The notes beneath the pieces were generated by a model, which worked only from the letters and a program-made list of their open reading frames with translations, searched no databases and was not told the origin of the DNA. Positions 16,197 through 25,107 of a stretch of DNA of 64,000 nucleotides are shown here, in pieces (within the stretch, counting starts at the first letter, position 1; each line of letters opens with the position of its first letter). The translations under genes and the position numbers were made by a program. The stretch comes from Arthrobacter gandavensis (GTDB taxonomy: Bacteria > Actinomycetota > Actinomycetes > Actinomycetales > Micrococcaceae): assembly GCF_015355785.1 (NCBI RefSeq), contig NZ_JADKYW010000005.1, forward strand, positions 589,468 through 653,467. The letters are read 5' to 3'.

Positions 16197-16754
16197 ATGG
16201 CAGGAAGGGAAACGCCCGAACGCACGCGGCTGCGCCCCGCTGCCGAAACGGCGTCCACTCCGGGCCTGGCCGCACACCTGCTGGTGCCCATCCTGCTGGG
16301 CCTGCTGGGCTTCTGCGCCGTAGCCGCTGCCGTAGCCTCCACCGGAGGCGCCCTCGGCATCACGGTGAGCGGGCTGGGCGTGGTCCTGACACTGCTGGCA
16401 GCAGCGGCCGCCGCACCCCGGTACCTGCCCGTGGCCCTCGAGGGAAGGCCCGGCCGCCCGCTGGCTGTCCTGGCCGGCGTCGCCCTGGCGCACTTTCTGC
16501 TGTTTTGGACGGCGGGCAGCACAGTATTCCTGACCCTGCCGGCATTTCCGGTCGCCGCGGCCGGCGGCTGCCTGCTGCTGGCCACCTCCCTGTGGTCCCA
16601 GTTCCGGCGCGGACCGGCCTCGGACGAACCGGTCCGGGTGACGGGAGCCGCGGCCCGCAGACCCTTCGCCCACACCCTGGTGCTGGTGCTGGCCAACTGG
16701 GTGTTCTTCGCCGCGGCAGGCATGTTCAGTGCCTGGATCCTGCTCGGCCGCTAG
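16197..16754 (+). CDS. Four-TM hypothetical membrane protein
   Basis: A 185-residue, Ala/Leu/Val-rich integral membrane protein with four clear hydrophobic blocks (around 26-50, 53-70, 85-125 as two segments, and 160-183). The N-terminal 20 residues are basic and polar ([16 protein letters not shown]). The ATG at 16197 has AAGGAGG nine bases upstream and is preferred over the frame start at 16083, which lies in the paaA promoter space. I do not recognise the family. It is divergent from paaA and precedes oligopeptidase B by 84 bases. Confidence 0.7.
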   Translation: MAGRETPERTRLRPAAETASTPGLAAHLLVPILLGLLGFCAVAAAVASTGGALGITVSGLGVVLTLLAAAAAAPRYLPVALEGRPGRPLAVLAGVALAHFLLFWTAGSTVFLTLPAFPVAAAGGCLLLATSLWSQFRRGPASDEPVRVTGAAARRPFAHTLVLVLANWVFFAAAGMFSAWILLGR

Positions 16755-16838
16755 GCACGCCGCCGCGACGCATAAGCCGCCAGCATAAAGGAGGCGCGGC
16801 CCGTCGCGGGCTGTCGGACGGATCGATATATTCGGGAC

Positions 16839-19022
16839 ATGACTACACCCACTCCCCCGGCCGCGAAAAAAGTCCCCGTCGAACGCACCCACCACGGTGA
16901 AACGTTCACCGATGACTACGAGTGGCTGCGCGAGAAGGAAAACCCGGAGGTGGTGGACCATCTCAACGCGGAGAATGCCTACACCGAGGCTGTCACCGCG
17001 GACCAGGAGCCCCTGCGGCAGCAGATCTTCGACGAGATCAAGGCCCGCACCGTCGAAACAGACCTGTCAGTCCCGGCGCGCAAACGCGGCTGGTGGTACT
17101 ACACCCGGACCGAGGAAGGCCAGCAGTACGCAATCCACTGCCGCACCGCGGCACGGGACACCGGAGACCTGCACGCGGACTGGACGCCTCCCGTCGTCGA
17201 ACCGGGCGTTGCAGTACCCGGCGAACAGATCCTGATTGACGGCAATGCCGAGGCCGAAGGCAAGCCCTTCTTCGCGCTCGGCGGCCTGGCCGTCACCGAG
17301 GACGGCAACCTGCTGGCCTACTCCGAGGACAATGCCGGGGACGAACGCTTCACCCTGCGGATCAAGGACCTGTGCACCGGCGAGATGCTGCCCGACGTCG
17401 TCTCCAATGTGTTCTACTCGCTGGCCTTCTCCCCGGACGGCACCCGCGTGTTCTACACTGTCGTCGACGATTCCTGGCGCCCGTACCAAATCAAGGCACA
17501 CACGCTGGGCACGGATGTCAGTGAAGACGCCGTCATTTACCAGGAAGACGACGTCGCCATGTGGACTGGCTTCGATCTCTCCGCGGACCGGAAGCAACTG
17601 CTGATCGGCGTCAGCTGCTCCGAATACAGCGAATACCGGGTGATGGATTTCGACGACGCGTCGGAGACCGTGCGCACGCTGATCCCGCGCAGCGAACGGA
17701 TCCTCTATGAAGCAGAACCGTTTACCCGGGACGGGGAACGCCAGTACCTGGTGACTCACAACAAGGACGCCCTGAACTCGATGGTCTCCCTGGTGGCCGA
17801 AGGTGAATTCGCCAAGCCGCTGGGCGAACAGCAGTGGCAGACCGTCGTGGCGCACGACGACGCCGTGCGGGTCAACGGCGTGTCCGTCACCTCCACCCAT
17901 GTCCTGGTTTCGGTCCGCAAGGACACCACTGAGCGGGTGCAGGTCCTGCCGCTGGCCGGGATCGGCACCCCGGAGCAGGCCGCCCCTGCCGAGCCCGCCT
18001 TCGACGAGGAGCTGTACACCGCCGGCCTGACCAACGCTGAATATGAGTCGCCGATCATCCGGCTGAGCTACACGTCATACCTGACCCCTCCGCGGGTCTA
18101 CGACTATGTGCTGGCCACCGGCGAGCTTCAGCTGCGCAAGGAAACAGCGGTGCGGGGGAACTACGATCCCGCGCAGTACGTAGCCGAACGCGACTGGGCA
18201 ACGGCGGCTGACGGCACCCGGATTCCGCTCTCTGTCCTGCGCCGGTCCGAGGTGGCCAGGGACGGTTCCAATCCCGCCCTGGTCTATGCCTACGGCAGCT
18301 ACGAAGTTTCAATGGACCCCGGCTTCAACATTGCCCGCCTGTCCCTGCTGGACCGCGGGGTCATCTTTGTGGTGGCGCATATCCGCGGCGGCGGCGAGAT
18401 GGGCCGCGCCTGGTACGACCAGGGCAAGAAGCTGAACAAAAAGAACACCTTCACCGACTTCGTGGCAGCCACCGACCATATGGCGGCATCGGGCTGGGTT
18501 GATCCGGCCCGGATCGCGGCCATGGGCGGCTCTGCCGGAGGACTCCTCATGGGCGCCGTCGCGAACCTGGCTCCGGAGAAATACCGGGCCATCGTGGCGC
18601 AGGTGCCGTTCGTGGATGCACTGACCACCATCCTGGATCCCAACCTGCCCCTGTCCGCACTGGAGTGGGAAGAATGGGGCAACCCGATCACCGATCCCGC
18701 GGCGTACCGCTACATGAGCGAGTACAGCCCGTATGAGAACGTGCGTGCCGTTGACTATCCGCGCATCGCCGCGGTCACCAGCTTCAACGACACCCGCGTG
18801 CTGTACGTGGAGCCGGCCAAGTGGGTGGCAAAGCTGCGTGAAACCACCACCGGTTCCGAGCCCGTGGTGCTGAAGATCGAAATGGACGGCGGACACGGCG
18901 GCGCCTCCGGCCGCTACGAGGCCTGGAAGGACCGCGCCTGGGACTACGCCTTTGTGCTCGCGGCGCTTGATGCCCGGGACCTGCTTCCGGGCATCAGCTC
19001 ACCGGCGGCTACAGCCGCGTAG
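16839..19022 (+). CDS. ptrB: Oligopeptidase B (prolyl oligopeptidase family S9)
   Basis: A 727-residue serine peptidase of clan SC, family S9A. The N-terminal ~410 residues form the beta-propeller gate; the C-terminal alpha/beta-hydrolase domain carries the triad Ser565 (GGSAGG), Asp651 (SFNDTRV) and His686 (GGHGGASG). The segment RGGGEMGRAWYDQGK is typical of this family. Oligopeptidase B cuts short peptides after Arg or Lys; overall resemblance (start PPAAKKVPVERTHHGET, DDYEWLRE) supports B over prolyl oligopeptidase. There is no signal peptide, so it is cytosolic. It ends 12 bases before a strong palindromic terminator and faces the DedA gene. Confidence 0.92.
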   Translation: MTTPTPPAAKKVPVERTHHGETFTDDYEWLREKENPEVVDHLNAENAYTEAVTADQEPLRQQIFDEIKARTVETDLSVPARKRGWWYYTRTEEGQQYAIHCRTAARDTGDLHADWTPPVVEPGVAVPGEQILIDGNAEAEGKPFFALGGLAVTEDGNLLAYSEDNAGDERFTLRIKDLCTGEMLPDVVSNVFYSLAFSPDGTRVFYTVVDDSWRPYQIKAHTLGTDVSEDAVIYQEDDVAMWTGFDLSADRKQLLIGVSCSEYSEYRVMDFDDASETVRTLIPRSERILYEAEPFTRDGERQYLVTHNKDALNSMVSLVAEGEFAKPLGEQQWQTVVAHDDAVRVNGVSVTSTHVLVSVRKDTTERVQVLPLAGIGTPEQAAPAEPAFDEELYTAGLTNAEYESPIIRLSYTSYLTPPRVYDYVLATGELQLRKETAVRGNYDPAQYVAERDWATAADGTRIPLSVLRRSEVARDGSNPALVYAYGSYEVSMDPGFNIARLSLLDRGVIFVVAHIRGGGEMGRAWYDQGKKLNKKNTFTDFVAATDHMAASGWVDPARIAAMGGSAGGLLMGAVANLAPEKYRAIVAQVPFVDALTTILDPNLPLSALEWEEWGNPITDPAAYRYMSEYSPYENVRAVDYPRIAAVTSFNDTRVLYVEPAKWVAKLRETTTGSEPVVLKIEMDGGHGGASGRYEAWKDRAWDYAFVLAALDARDLLPGISSPAATAA

Positions 19023-19034
19023 GCGGCAAGAACG

Positions 19035-19078
19035 ACGGCGCAGGCCGGGCATCCCGCGGGATGCCCGGCCTGCGCCGT
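19035..19078. terminator. Bidirectional palindromic terminator
   Basis: A perfect 44-nt palindrome centred at 19056/19057 (arm ACGGCGCAGGCCGGGCATCC then CG), followed by TTTTC on the plus strand. It lies between the convergent oligopeptidase B and DedA genes, just after one stop and two bases before the other, so it probably ends both transcripts. It is unrelated in sequence to the five dispersed palindromes. Confidence 0.8.
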
Positions 19079-19080
19079 TT

Positions 19081-19875
19081 TCAGTCCTCCCCGGCGGCTG
19101 CTTCCGGCCGGGGACGGGGCAGGGGCTTACGGACATCCTTCTGCTGCACGTTCTTCTGCTCGACGTTCTTCTGCTTCGCCGCGCCGTCCTGCTTCGCCGT
19201 ACGCTGCTTCCGGCGGCCGGGCCGGAACAGGCCCGCGAGCACGAAGACCAGCGTGAGGCCAATGACGCCCAGGAAGATCAGGTCCAGGTTGTCCCGGACA
19301 AATGGAACCCGGTCCCCCAGGATGTACCCCAGCAGCGTGACGGAGAGGGCCCAGACAGCTCCCCCGATGGCGTTGTAGGCAATGAAGGTGGCGTAGTGCA
19401 TCCGTCCCACGCCGGCCACGACCGGGGTGAACGTGCGGATTACCGGGACGAAGCGGGCCAGCACCACGGCCTTCCCGCCGTGGCGGGCAAAGAAGGCCTC
19501 TGCGCGGTCCACGTTTTCCTGGTGGAAGAACCTGGATTCAGGTCTATTGAAGACCACCGGCCCGGCCTTGCGGCCAATGAGGTACCCCATCTGGTCTCCG
19601 GCAAACGCGCTGAGCGCAATCAGCAGGATCAGCACCCAGATGTTGATTTGCACGGCACCGGTGGCAACAAGCAGTCCCGCGGTGAAGAGCAGCGAATCTC
19701 CCGGAAGGAAGAAGCCGATGAGCAGTCCGGTCTCCACGAAGACGATTCCGCAGACCAGCAGCACGACCCACGGACCAATAGCGGGATCGGCCAGGAAGAC
19801 CTGGGGGTCCAGCCACTCGGGCAATAGTGAGGACTTTGGCTGCAGCGCAGCGGAAGCAGCTGTGGCTAGGGTCAC
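19081..19875 (-). CDS. DedA family (SNARE-associated/VTT domain) membrane protein
   Basis: A 264-residue multi-pass membrane protein. Family hallmarks are the amphipathic re-entrant segment ETGLLIGFFLPGDSLLF, the GDQMGYLIGRKAG block, and the ARFVPVIRTFTPVVAG segment with conserved Arg residues. DedA proteins are now linked to flipping of polyprenyl-phosphate and phospholipids, and to envelope stress tolerance. The C-terminal 55 residues after the last membrane segment are unusual: basic and repetitive (KQKNVEQKNVQQKDV), then PLPRPRPE. Probable GTG start at 19875 with GGAGT nearby. It is convergent with oligopeptidase B. Confidence 0.9.
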   Translation of the reverse strand: MTLATAASAALQPKSSLLPEWLDPQVFLADPAIGPWVVLLVCGIVFVETGLLIGFFLPGDSLLFTAGLLVATGAVQINIWVLILLIALSAFAGDQMGYLIGRKAGPVVFNRPESRFFHQENVDRAEAFFARHGGKAVVLARFVPVIRTFTPVVAGVGRMHYATFIAYNAIGGAVWALSVTLLGYILGDRVPFVRDNLDLIFLGVIGLTLVFVLAGLFRPGRRKQRTAKQDGAAKQKNVEQKNVQQKDVRKPLPRPRPEAAAGED

Positions 19876-19998
19876 TCCAACAGGTTAGACCATGAGTCTC
19901 CACCCCGACGGGGAGAGCCCGGCCGGCACCCGCTTCGACGGGCGTCACAGATGACGGCAGGCACTCATCAACTTGACAGTGATGACGCTCACAGGATT

Positions 19999-20020
19999 AC
20001 CTAATGAACATTCGGTAAAG
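19999..20020. promoter_or_regulatory. Weak PaaR-like half-site upstream of paaI
   Basis: ACCTAATGAACATTCGGTAAAG preserves the right half CGGTnA of the PaaR pattern and parts of the left half only. It ends 16 bases before the paaI start, where a repressor could block transcription or initiation. It is the weakest of the five candidate sites. Confidence 0.45.
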
Positions 20021-20036
20021 AAAAGAGAGGGCTTCC

Positions 20037-20513
20037 ATGGCTGACTCCGCTGTCACCGCCCCGGTCCGGAAAACGGGCTCGGAGCATCCGATCCTCGAAC
20101 ATGATGCGACGTCCGAATGGCTTGGCATCTCAGTCCAGGAACTCGCCGACGGCTATGCCGCGATCACTATGGACCTTCGGCCCGAGATGCTCAACGGTTT
20201 CTCCATCGCCCACGGCGGCATGGTCTTCGCCTTTGCGGATACCGCCTTCGCGCTGGCCTGCAACCCTTCCAGCGCCGAGTCGCTGGCCAGCATGGACACC
20301 ATCACCGTGGCCTCCGGCGCAGACATCAATTTCATCTCCTCCGCCCGTGCCGGCGACAGGCTCCGGGCAGAAGCCAGCCGCCGCGCTGCGGCCGGCCGCA
20401 GCGGCGTCTTCGACATTGAAGTCACTGCCCAGTCCCCCGACGGCACCACCCGCGTCATCGCCGAGTTCAGGGGCCGTTCCCGAACCATTCCCAATCCTGC
20501 ACGCCGAAGCTAG
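20037..20513 (+). CDS. paaI: Hydroxyphenylacetyl-CoA thioesterase PaaI
   Basis: A 158-residue hotdog-fold thioesterase. The conserved block NGFSIAHGGMVFAFADTAFALACN contains the HGG motif and catalytic Asp typical of PaaI, and FISSARAGDRLRAEA follows. PaaI hydrolyses stalled CoA esters and releases CoA when the pathway backs up. GAGAGG precedes the ATG. It is 86 bases upstream of paaK in the same direction and is probably cotranscribed with it. Confidence 0.92.
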   Translation: MADSAVTAPVRKTGSEHPILEHDATSEWLGISVQELADGYAAITMDLRPEMLNGFSIAHGGMVFAFADTAFALACNPSSAESLASMDTITVASGADINFISSARAGDRLRAEASRRAAAGRSGVFDIEVTAQSPDGTTRVIAEFRGRSRTIPNPARRS

Positions 20514-20599
20514 GCTCCGGGCCGGCGAATCCCGCTCTTTCGTTTGCATCCCCCACACTGCACAATCAAGCCCCACCCCTCTCCCAAAGGTTCTACGCA

Positions 20600-21943
20600 A
20601 TGAATACCGCCTCCGCCATCAAGGCCACCGCAGCAGATCCCGCCACCCTCGACGCCGAGGAGCTCATGAGCCGGGACCAGATCGAGGCCCTGCAGCTCAC
20701 CCGCCTCAAGGAGACGGTCCGCTACGCCTACGAGCGGGTTCCGCTGTACACGAAGAAGTTTGACGACGCCGGTGTCCGCCCCGACGATCTCAGGGAACTC
20801 TCCGACCTCGCCAAGTTCCCGTACACCACCAAGGAGGACCTGCGCCAGAGCTACCCGTTTGGCATGTTCGCCGTGCCGATGGACCAGGTCTCCCGCATCC
20901 ACGCCTCCTCCGGAACCACCGGCCGCCCCACTGTGGTCGGCTACACCAAGGGCGACCTTGACCGCTGGGGAACCCTGGTGGCCCGTTCACTGCGTGCCTC
21001 GGGCGTGAAGTCCAGCTACAAGGTGCACAACGCCTACGGCTATGGCCTCTTCACCGGCGGCCTGGGCGCGCACTTCGGTGCCGAGAAGCTGGGCTGCACG
21101 GTCATTCCAATGTCCGGCGGGCAGACCGAACGGCAGATCCAGATGATCCAGGACTTCCAGCCGGACACCATCCTGGCCACCCCGACGTACCTGCTGACCA
21201 TTGCCGACGCCATGAAGCGTGCCGGCATTGATCCGCGCTCCACCTCGCTGAAGAACGCGGTGCTGGGCGCCGAGCCGTGGACCGAGGAAATGCGGCATGA
21301 GCTTGAGCAGATGATGGACATTGACGCCTGCGACATCTACGGCCTCTCCGAGGTCATGGGTCCCGGCGTAGCCGGGGAATGCGTTGAGACCAAGGACGGC
21401 GCCCACATTTGGGAGGACCACTTCCGTCCCGAAATCATCGACCCGTTTGATGAGACCCGGGTCCTGGGCGACGGCGAGCACGGGGAACTGGTCTTCACGT
21501 CCCTCACCAAGGAAGCACTGCCGATCATCCGCTACCGCACGCACGACCTGACCCGTCTGCTGCCGGGCACCGCACGTCCGGGCATGCGCCGGATGGGCCG
21601 TATCACGGGCCGCAACGATGACATGATCATCCTGCGCGGCGTGAACCTCTTTCCGAGCCAGATCGAGGAAATCGCACTGCGGATTCCGGCCCTGAGCCCG
21701 CACTTCCAGCTCGAAATCACCCGCCCGGACCGCATGGACGAGCTGGCCGTGAAGATCGAGCGCCGCGCCGAATCGTCCGCTGAGGAATGCACCAGGGCGG
21801 CCGCGGAGCTGAAGAACCAGATCAAGATCCACATCGGTTCCTCCTGCGCCATCCACGTCGTGGAACCCGGCTCCCTGGCACGCTCCAGCGGCAAGCTGCG
21901 CCGCATCTATGACCTGCGCAAGCAGGAGAACAAGCCGGCCTAG
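20600..21943 (+). CDS. paaK: Phenylacetate-CoA ligase PaaK
   Basis: A 447-residue adenylate-forming ligase. The ATP-binding loop is SSGTTGRPTVVGYTKGD, followed by HNAYGYGLFTGGLGAHFGAE (aryl-binding region), YGLSEVMGPGVAGEC, and the hinge/C-terminal subdomain with RITGRNDDMIILRGVNLFPS and the lysine-containing GKLRRIYDLR. It activates phenylacetate to phenylacetyl-CoA, the entry step of the pathway. N-terminal YERVPLYTKKFDDAG is characteristic. A hairpin lies 17 bases after its stop, before paaR. Confidence 0.95.
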   Translation: MNTASAIKATAADPATLDAEELMSRDQIEALQLTRLKETVRYAYERVPLYTKKFDDAGVRPDDLRELSDLAKFPYTTKEDLRQSYPFGMFAVPMDQVSRIHASSGTTGRPTVVGYTKGDLDRWGTLVARSLRASGVKSSYKVHNAYGYGLFTGGLGAHFGAEKLGCTVIPMSGGQTERQIQMIQDFQPDTILATPTYLLTIADAMKRAGIDPRSTSLKNAVLGAEPWTEEMRHELEQMMDIDACDIYGLSEVMGPGVAGECVETKDGAHIWEDHFRPEIIDPFDETRVLGDGEHGELVFTSLTKEALPIIRYRTHDLTRLLPGTARPGMRRMGRITGRNDDMIILRGVNLFPSQIEEIALRIPALSPHFQLEITRPDRMDELAVKIERRAESSAEECTRAAAELKNQIKIHIGSSCAIHVVEPGSLARSSGKLRRIYDLRKQENKPA

Positions 21944-21960
21944 CAGCCGATAGAATCAAT

Positions 21961-21988
21961 CGGTTGGCCGGGCTGTCCCGGCCAACCG
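21961..21988. terminator. Hairpin between paaK and paaR
   Basis: CGGTTGGCCGGG-CTGT-CCCGGCCAACCG forms a perfect 12-bp stem with a four-base loop, 17 bases after the paaK stop. There is no downstream T-tract. The right arm overlaps the PaaR-like site at 21981-22002, so this stretch may both end the paaK transcript and take part in paaR control. Confidence 0.65.
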
Positions 21989-22002
21989 AACGTTCATGCG
22001 AA
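21981..22002. promoter_or_regulatory. PaaR-like site upstream of paaR (autoregulation)
   Basis: GCCAACCGAACGTTCATGCGAA matches the left half and centre of the PaaR pattern (ACCGnnCGnnC), with a poor right half. It lies 9 bases before the paaR start, as expected for an autoregulated TetR-family gene, and overlaps the paaK hairpin. Confidence 0.5.
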
Positions 22003-22011
22003 AATATCCAG

Positions 22012-22650
22012 ATGCCTAGTCCCTCGAGTTCCGCGACATCCCCGTCCTCAGCAGCCGGCAACGGTTCCCGCCGCGGACGCCCTGGCTATGACCAGCAGAC
22101 CGTGCTGAACATCGCCGTCGACGTCTTTAACCGCCACGGCTACGAAGCGACCTCCATGGGCATCCTGGCGGAGAATCTGGGCATCACGAAGTCCGCCATC
22201 TACCACCACGTCCCGTCGAAGGGCGACCTGCTGCGCCTTGCCCTGGAGAACGCGCTGGGCGGACTCGAAGGCGTGCTCGATGATCCCCGGGCTTCCACCG
22301 GGCCGGCCGACGCACGGCTCGAATTCGTGCTGCGCGGAACGATCAGCGTCCTGACCGAGCGCCTGCCCTTCGTCACGCTGCTGCTGCGGCTGCGCGGGAA
22401 CACCGACGTCGAGCGCGATGCCCTTGAACGCCGCCGCCAGTTCGACCGGCGGGTCGCCCGCCTTGTGGACGCCGCGCGCTCCGAAGGTTCGCTGCGCAGC
22501 GACATCGATCCGCGCACCACTACCCGGCTGCTCTTCGGCACCATCAACTCGATTGTCGAGTGGTACAAGCCGGGCGGCCCCATCGGTGCGGAGAAGCTCG
22601 CCGATGACATCATTTCAATGATGTTCGACGGTCTGCACGGCAAACCGTGA
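22012..22650 (+). CDS. paaR: TetR-family repressor of the phenylacetate regulon (PaaR)
   Basis: A 212-residue TetR-family regulator. A Ser/Pro-rich N-terminal tail of ~25 residues precedes the helix-turn-helix (QTVLNIAVDVFNRHGYEATS ... LGITKSAIYHHVPSKGDLL). The C-terminal ligand domain is that of the actinobacterial PaaR type, whose effector is phenylacetyl-CoA. The ATG at 22012 is chosen because the longer frame to 21964 would put a probable operator inside the coding region. It lies right after paaK and is convergent with paaZ across palindrome copy 3. Matching operators precede paaA, paaZ and paaJ. Confidence 0.88.
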   Translation: MPSPSSSATSPSSAAGNGSRRGRPGYDQQTVLNIAVDVFNRHGYEATSMGILAENLGITKSAIYHHVPSKGDLLRLALENALGGLEGVLDDPRASTGPADARLEFVLRGTISVLTERLPFVTLLLRLRGNTDVERDALERRRQFDRRVARLVDAARSEGSLRSDIDPRTTTRLLFGTINSIVEWYKPGGPIGAEKLADDIISMMFDGLHGKP

Positions 22651-22674
22651 TCCCGTTCTCGGAACTTCCCCCTA

Positions 22675-22736
22675 CATCGAGATGACAGAAACTGCCCGTT
22701 AGAAGCTTCTAACGGGCAGTTTCTGTCATCTCGATG
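22675..22736. repeat. Dispersed long palindrome, copy 3 (perfect, 31-bp arms)
   Basis: A perfect, loopless 62-nt palindrome centred on AAGCTT (22705/22706). Its arm begins CATCGAGATGACAGAAACTG and continues CCCGTTAGAAG; only the innermost bases differ from copy 1, and they differ symmetrically on both arms. It lies between convergent paaR and paaZ, 24 bases from one stop and 12 from the other. Confidence 0.95.
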
Positions 22737-22748
22737 GGGTGAAGTTGG

Positions 22749-24833
22749 CTAGGCGCGCTTCTTCTCCACGAGGGTCAGCACGTCGTACGTCGCCACGATC
22801 TCATCGTTCTGGTTGTGCAGGACGGCATCCCAGGCAACCTCGCCGTACTCGTCGGTCTCACGCGGGGTGATCTTCTTGGCGGTCAGGGTCACGCGGATCG
22901 AATCGCCTGCGGCAACCGGCGTGATGAAGCGCAGGTTCTCCAGTCCGTAGTTGGCCAGTACGGGCCCCGGAGCCGGCTCCACAAAGAGACCTGCACCCCA
23001 GGAAAGCAGCAGGTAGCCGTGCGCCACGATGCCCGGGAAGAACGGGTTCGCCTCGGCAGCTTCCTGGTTGGTGTGGGCGTAGAACGTGTCGCCGGTGCTG
23101 TTCGCGAACGCGGTGATGTCCTCGAGGGTGACCTCGCGCAGCTCGGAGGCCATCGCGTCGCCGATCTTCAGCGTGGCCAGGTCCTTGCGGAACGGGTGCG
23201 TCTCGTCGAAGTTCTGGTCCGCCCCGGTGTGCCAGACGCCGGTGATGGCGGTCAGCATATTCGGCGAACCCTGGATGGCGGTGCGCTGCATGTGGTGCTT
23301 GACGGCGCGGATGCCGCCGAGCTCCTCGCCGCCGCCGGCGCGGCCGGGGCCGCCGTGGACGAGGTGCGGCACGGGCGAGCCGTGGCCGGTGGAGCTGCGG
23401 GCGGTTTCCCGGTTCAGCACGTGCACGCGGCCGTGGTGGCCCGCGATGCCGGTAACAACCCCGCGGACGGTCTCCGGGTCGTTGCTGCAGACGGTGGCAA
23501 CCAGCGAGCCGCCGCCCAGCGCAGCCAGCCGCACGGCGTCGGCCGTATCTTCGTAGCCGACCACCGAGGACACCGGACCGAAAGCCTCCACGGAGTGCAG
23601 TGCCTCAGCCTCGGCGTTGTCCCAGGTCAACAGGATGGGCGCCAGGAAGGCACCCTCTTCGACGACGCCGCGGCTGCCGTCAGCCTGCACGGTTTCCGGG
23701 GCATCCAGGCTGCCGAAGGCGATTCTCGCGCCGGCGTCCAGGAGAGTCTGCACCGAAGAGCGGACGCCGTCGCGCTGCTCTACCGAGGCCAGCGCACCCA
23801 TGGTGACGCCTTCGGCGCGGGGGTCGCCGAGCACCACGCGCTCTTCGATGCGCTTGGCAGCGGCAGCAACGACGTCGTCCACCAGCGCCTTGGGCACAAT
23901 GGCCCGGCGGATGGAAGTGCACTTCTGGCCGGCCTTGACAGTCATTTCGGTGACCAGTGACTTCACGTACGCGTCGAATTCGGGCGTGCCGGGAACAGCG
24001 TCCGGGCCCAGGATGGAGGCGTTGAGCGAGTCGGTCTCGCTGGTGAAGCGCACACCTCCTTCAATGACGTTGGTGTGGTTCTTCAGCTTGTTGGCGGTCG
24101 ACGCCGATCCGGTGAAGGAGACCATGTCCCGGTAGTCGAGGTGGTCCAGCAGGTCCCGGGCGGAGCCGGAGATCAGCTGCAGCGAACCGGCGGGCAGGAT
24201 CCCGGATTCGATCATCATGCGCACCGCGGCTTCGGTGAGGTAGCCGGTGGGAGTTGCGGGCTTCACGATGGTCGGAACGCCGGCGAGGAAGGCCGGGGCG
24301 AACTTCTCCAGCATGCCCCAGACCGGGAAGTTGAAGGCGTTGATCTGCACGGCGACGCCGGGAATGGACGTGTAGACGTGCTCGCCGATGAATGAACCGT
24401 CCTTGGAGAGGACCTCGGGGGTTCCGTCGATCACCACGGTGGAGTTCGGCAGTTCGCGCCGGCCCTTGGAGCCGAAGGTGAACAGCACGCCGATGCCGCC
24501 GTCGATGTCCACGAGGGAGTCGATCTTGGTGGCGCCGGTGCGGGCGGAGATTTCGTAGAGCTCCTTGCGGCGGCCGTTGAGGTACTGGGCCAGCTCCTTC
24601 AGTTTCAGGGCGCGCTGGTGGAACGTGAGCCCGGCCAGTCCGCGGTGGCCCACGGCGCGGGCGTGCTCGATGGCTGCGGCGGTGTCCAGGCCGTCGGTGC
24701 TGACCAGGGCGAGCAGCTCGCCGGTAGAGGCATCCCGGACTTCGGCGGAGCTGGCGGAGGTGTTCTCCGGGGTCCACCATTCGTCCTGGACGAAACTGGG
24801 GACGACTTGCACGTCTATGGCGGTTGAGGTCAT
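22749..24833 (-). CDS. paaZ: Bifunctional oxepin-CoA hydrolase / aldehyde dehydrogenase PaaZ
   Basis: A 694-residue fusion. Residues ~1-530 are an aldehyde dehydrogenase (NFPVWGMLEKFAPAFLAG, FTGSASTANKL, catalytic Cys in GQKCTSIRR); residues ~545-694 are a MaoC-like hotdog hydratase with the catalytic Asp/His in TGDTFYAH and FPGIVAHGYLL. PaaZ opens the oxepin-CoA ring hydrolytically and oxidises the resulting aldehyde to 3-oxo-5,6-dehydrosuberyl-CoA, avoiding a reactive dead end. Start at 24833 (MTSTAIDVQ); the frame extends to 25025 through the operator, which argues against that start. It is a single-gene unit with the best PaaR-like site in the window. Confidence 0.95.
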   Translation of the reverse strand: MTSTAIDVQVVPSFVQDEWWTPENTSASSAEVRDASTGELLALVSTDGLDTAAAIEHARAVGHRGLAGLTFHQRALKLKELAQYLNGRRKELYEISARTGATKIDSLVDIDGGIGVLFTFGSKGRRELPNSTVVIDGTPEVLSKDGSFIGEHVYTSIPGVAVQINAFNFPVWGMLEKFAPAFLAGVPTIVKPATPTGYLTEAAVRMMIESGILPAGSLQLISGSARDLLDHLDYRDMVSFTGSASTANKLKNHTNVIEGGVRFTSETDSLNASILGPDAVPGTPEFDAYVKSLVTEMTVKAGQKCTSIRRAIVPKALVDDVVAAAAKRIEERVVLGDPRAEGVTMGALASVEQRDGVRSSVQTLLDAGARIAFGSLDAPETVQADGSRGVVEEGAFLAPILLTWDNAEAEALHSVEAFGPVSSVVGYEDTADAVRLAALGGGSLVATVCSNDPETVRGVVTGIAGHHGRVHVLNRETARSSTGHGSPVPHLVHGGPGRAGGGEELGGIRAVKHHMQRTAIQGSPNMLTAITGVWHTGADQNFDETHPFRKDLATLKIGDAMASELREVTLEDITAFANSTGDTFYAHTNQEAAEANPFFPGIVAHGYLLLSWGAGLFVEPAPGPVLANYGLENLRFITPVAAGDSIRVTLTAKKITPRETDEYGEVAWDAVLHNQNDEIVATYDVLTLVEKKRA

Positions 24834-24912
24834 CTTTGACGGACCCTTTCGATACTGGACGTTCATTTGCCAGTCCGGGCCGGGCTGGCCGCAGCTGCGG
24901 CGCAAACCGATA

Positions 24913-24934
24913 ACTGACCGGACGGTCGGTAATG
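24913..24934. promoter_or_regulatory. PaaR-like operator upstream of paaZ (best match)
   Basis: ACTGACCGGACGGTCGGTAATG agrees with ACTnACCGnnCGnnCGGTnAGT at every fixed base except the last two. The two half-sites ACCG and CGGT form a proper inverted repeat. It lies 80 bases upstream of the paaZ start. Confidence 0.8.
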
Positions 24935-25107
24935 AATCCAGCCTACATGAGAGTGCCGTGCGGCACATCACCCGTGGCGGATCCGTGCCCACATTTCGCC
25001 CGCGGGCACCTTCGGACACCGCCATGGTTCCGCCGCCGCGGCAGGGCCGTTACCGTGTTCCGTTACGCGGCACTGAGCTGCGGACAACGACGGCGGAAGG
25101 CAAGTAC

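Noticed and set aside
19035-19078. The perfect 44-nt palindrome after oligopeptidase B as a family member
   Set aside because: Loopless like copies 1 and 3, but the sequence is unrelated and a T run follows; treated as a terminator.
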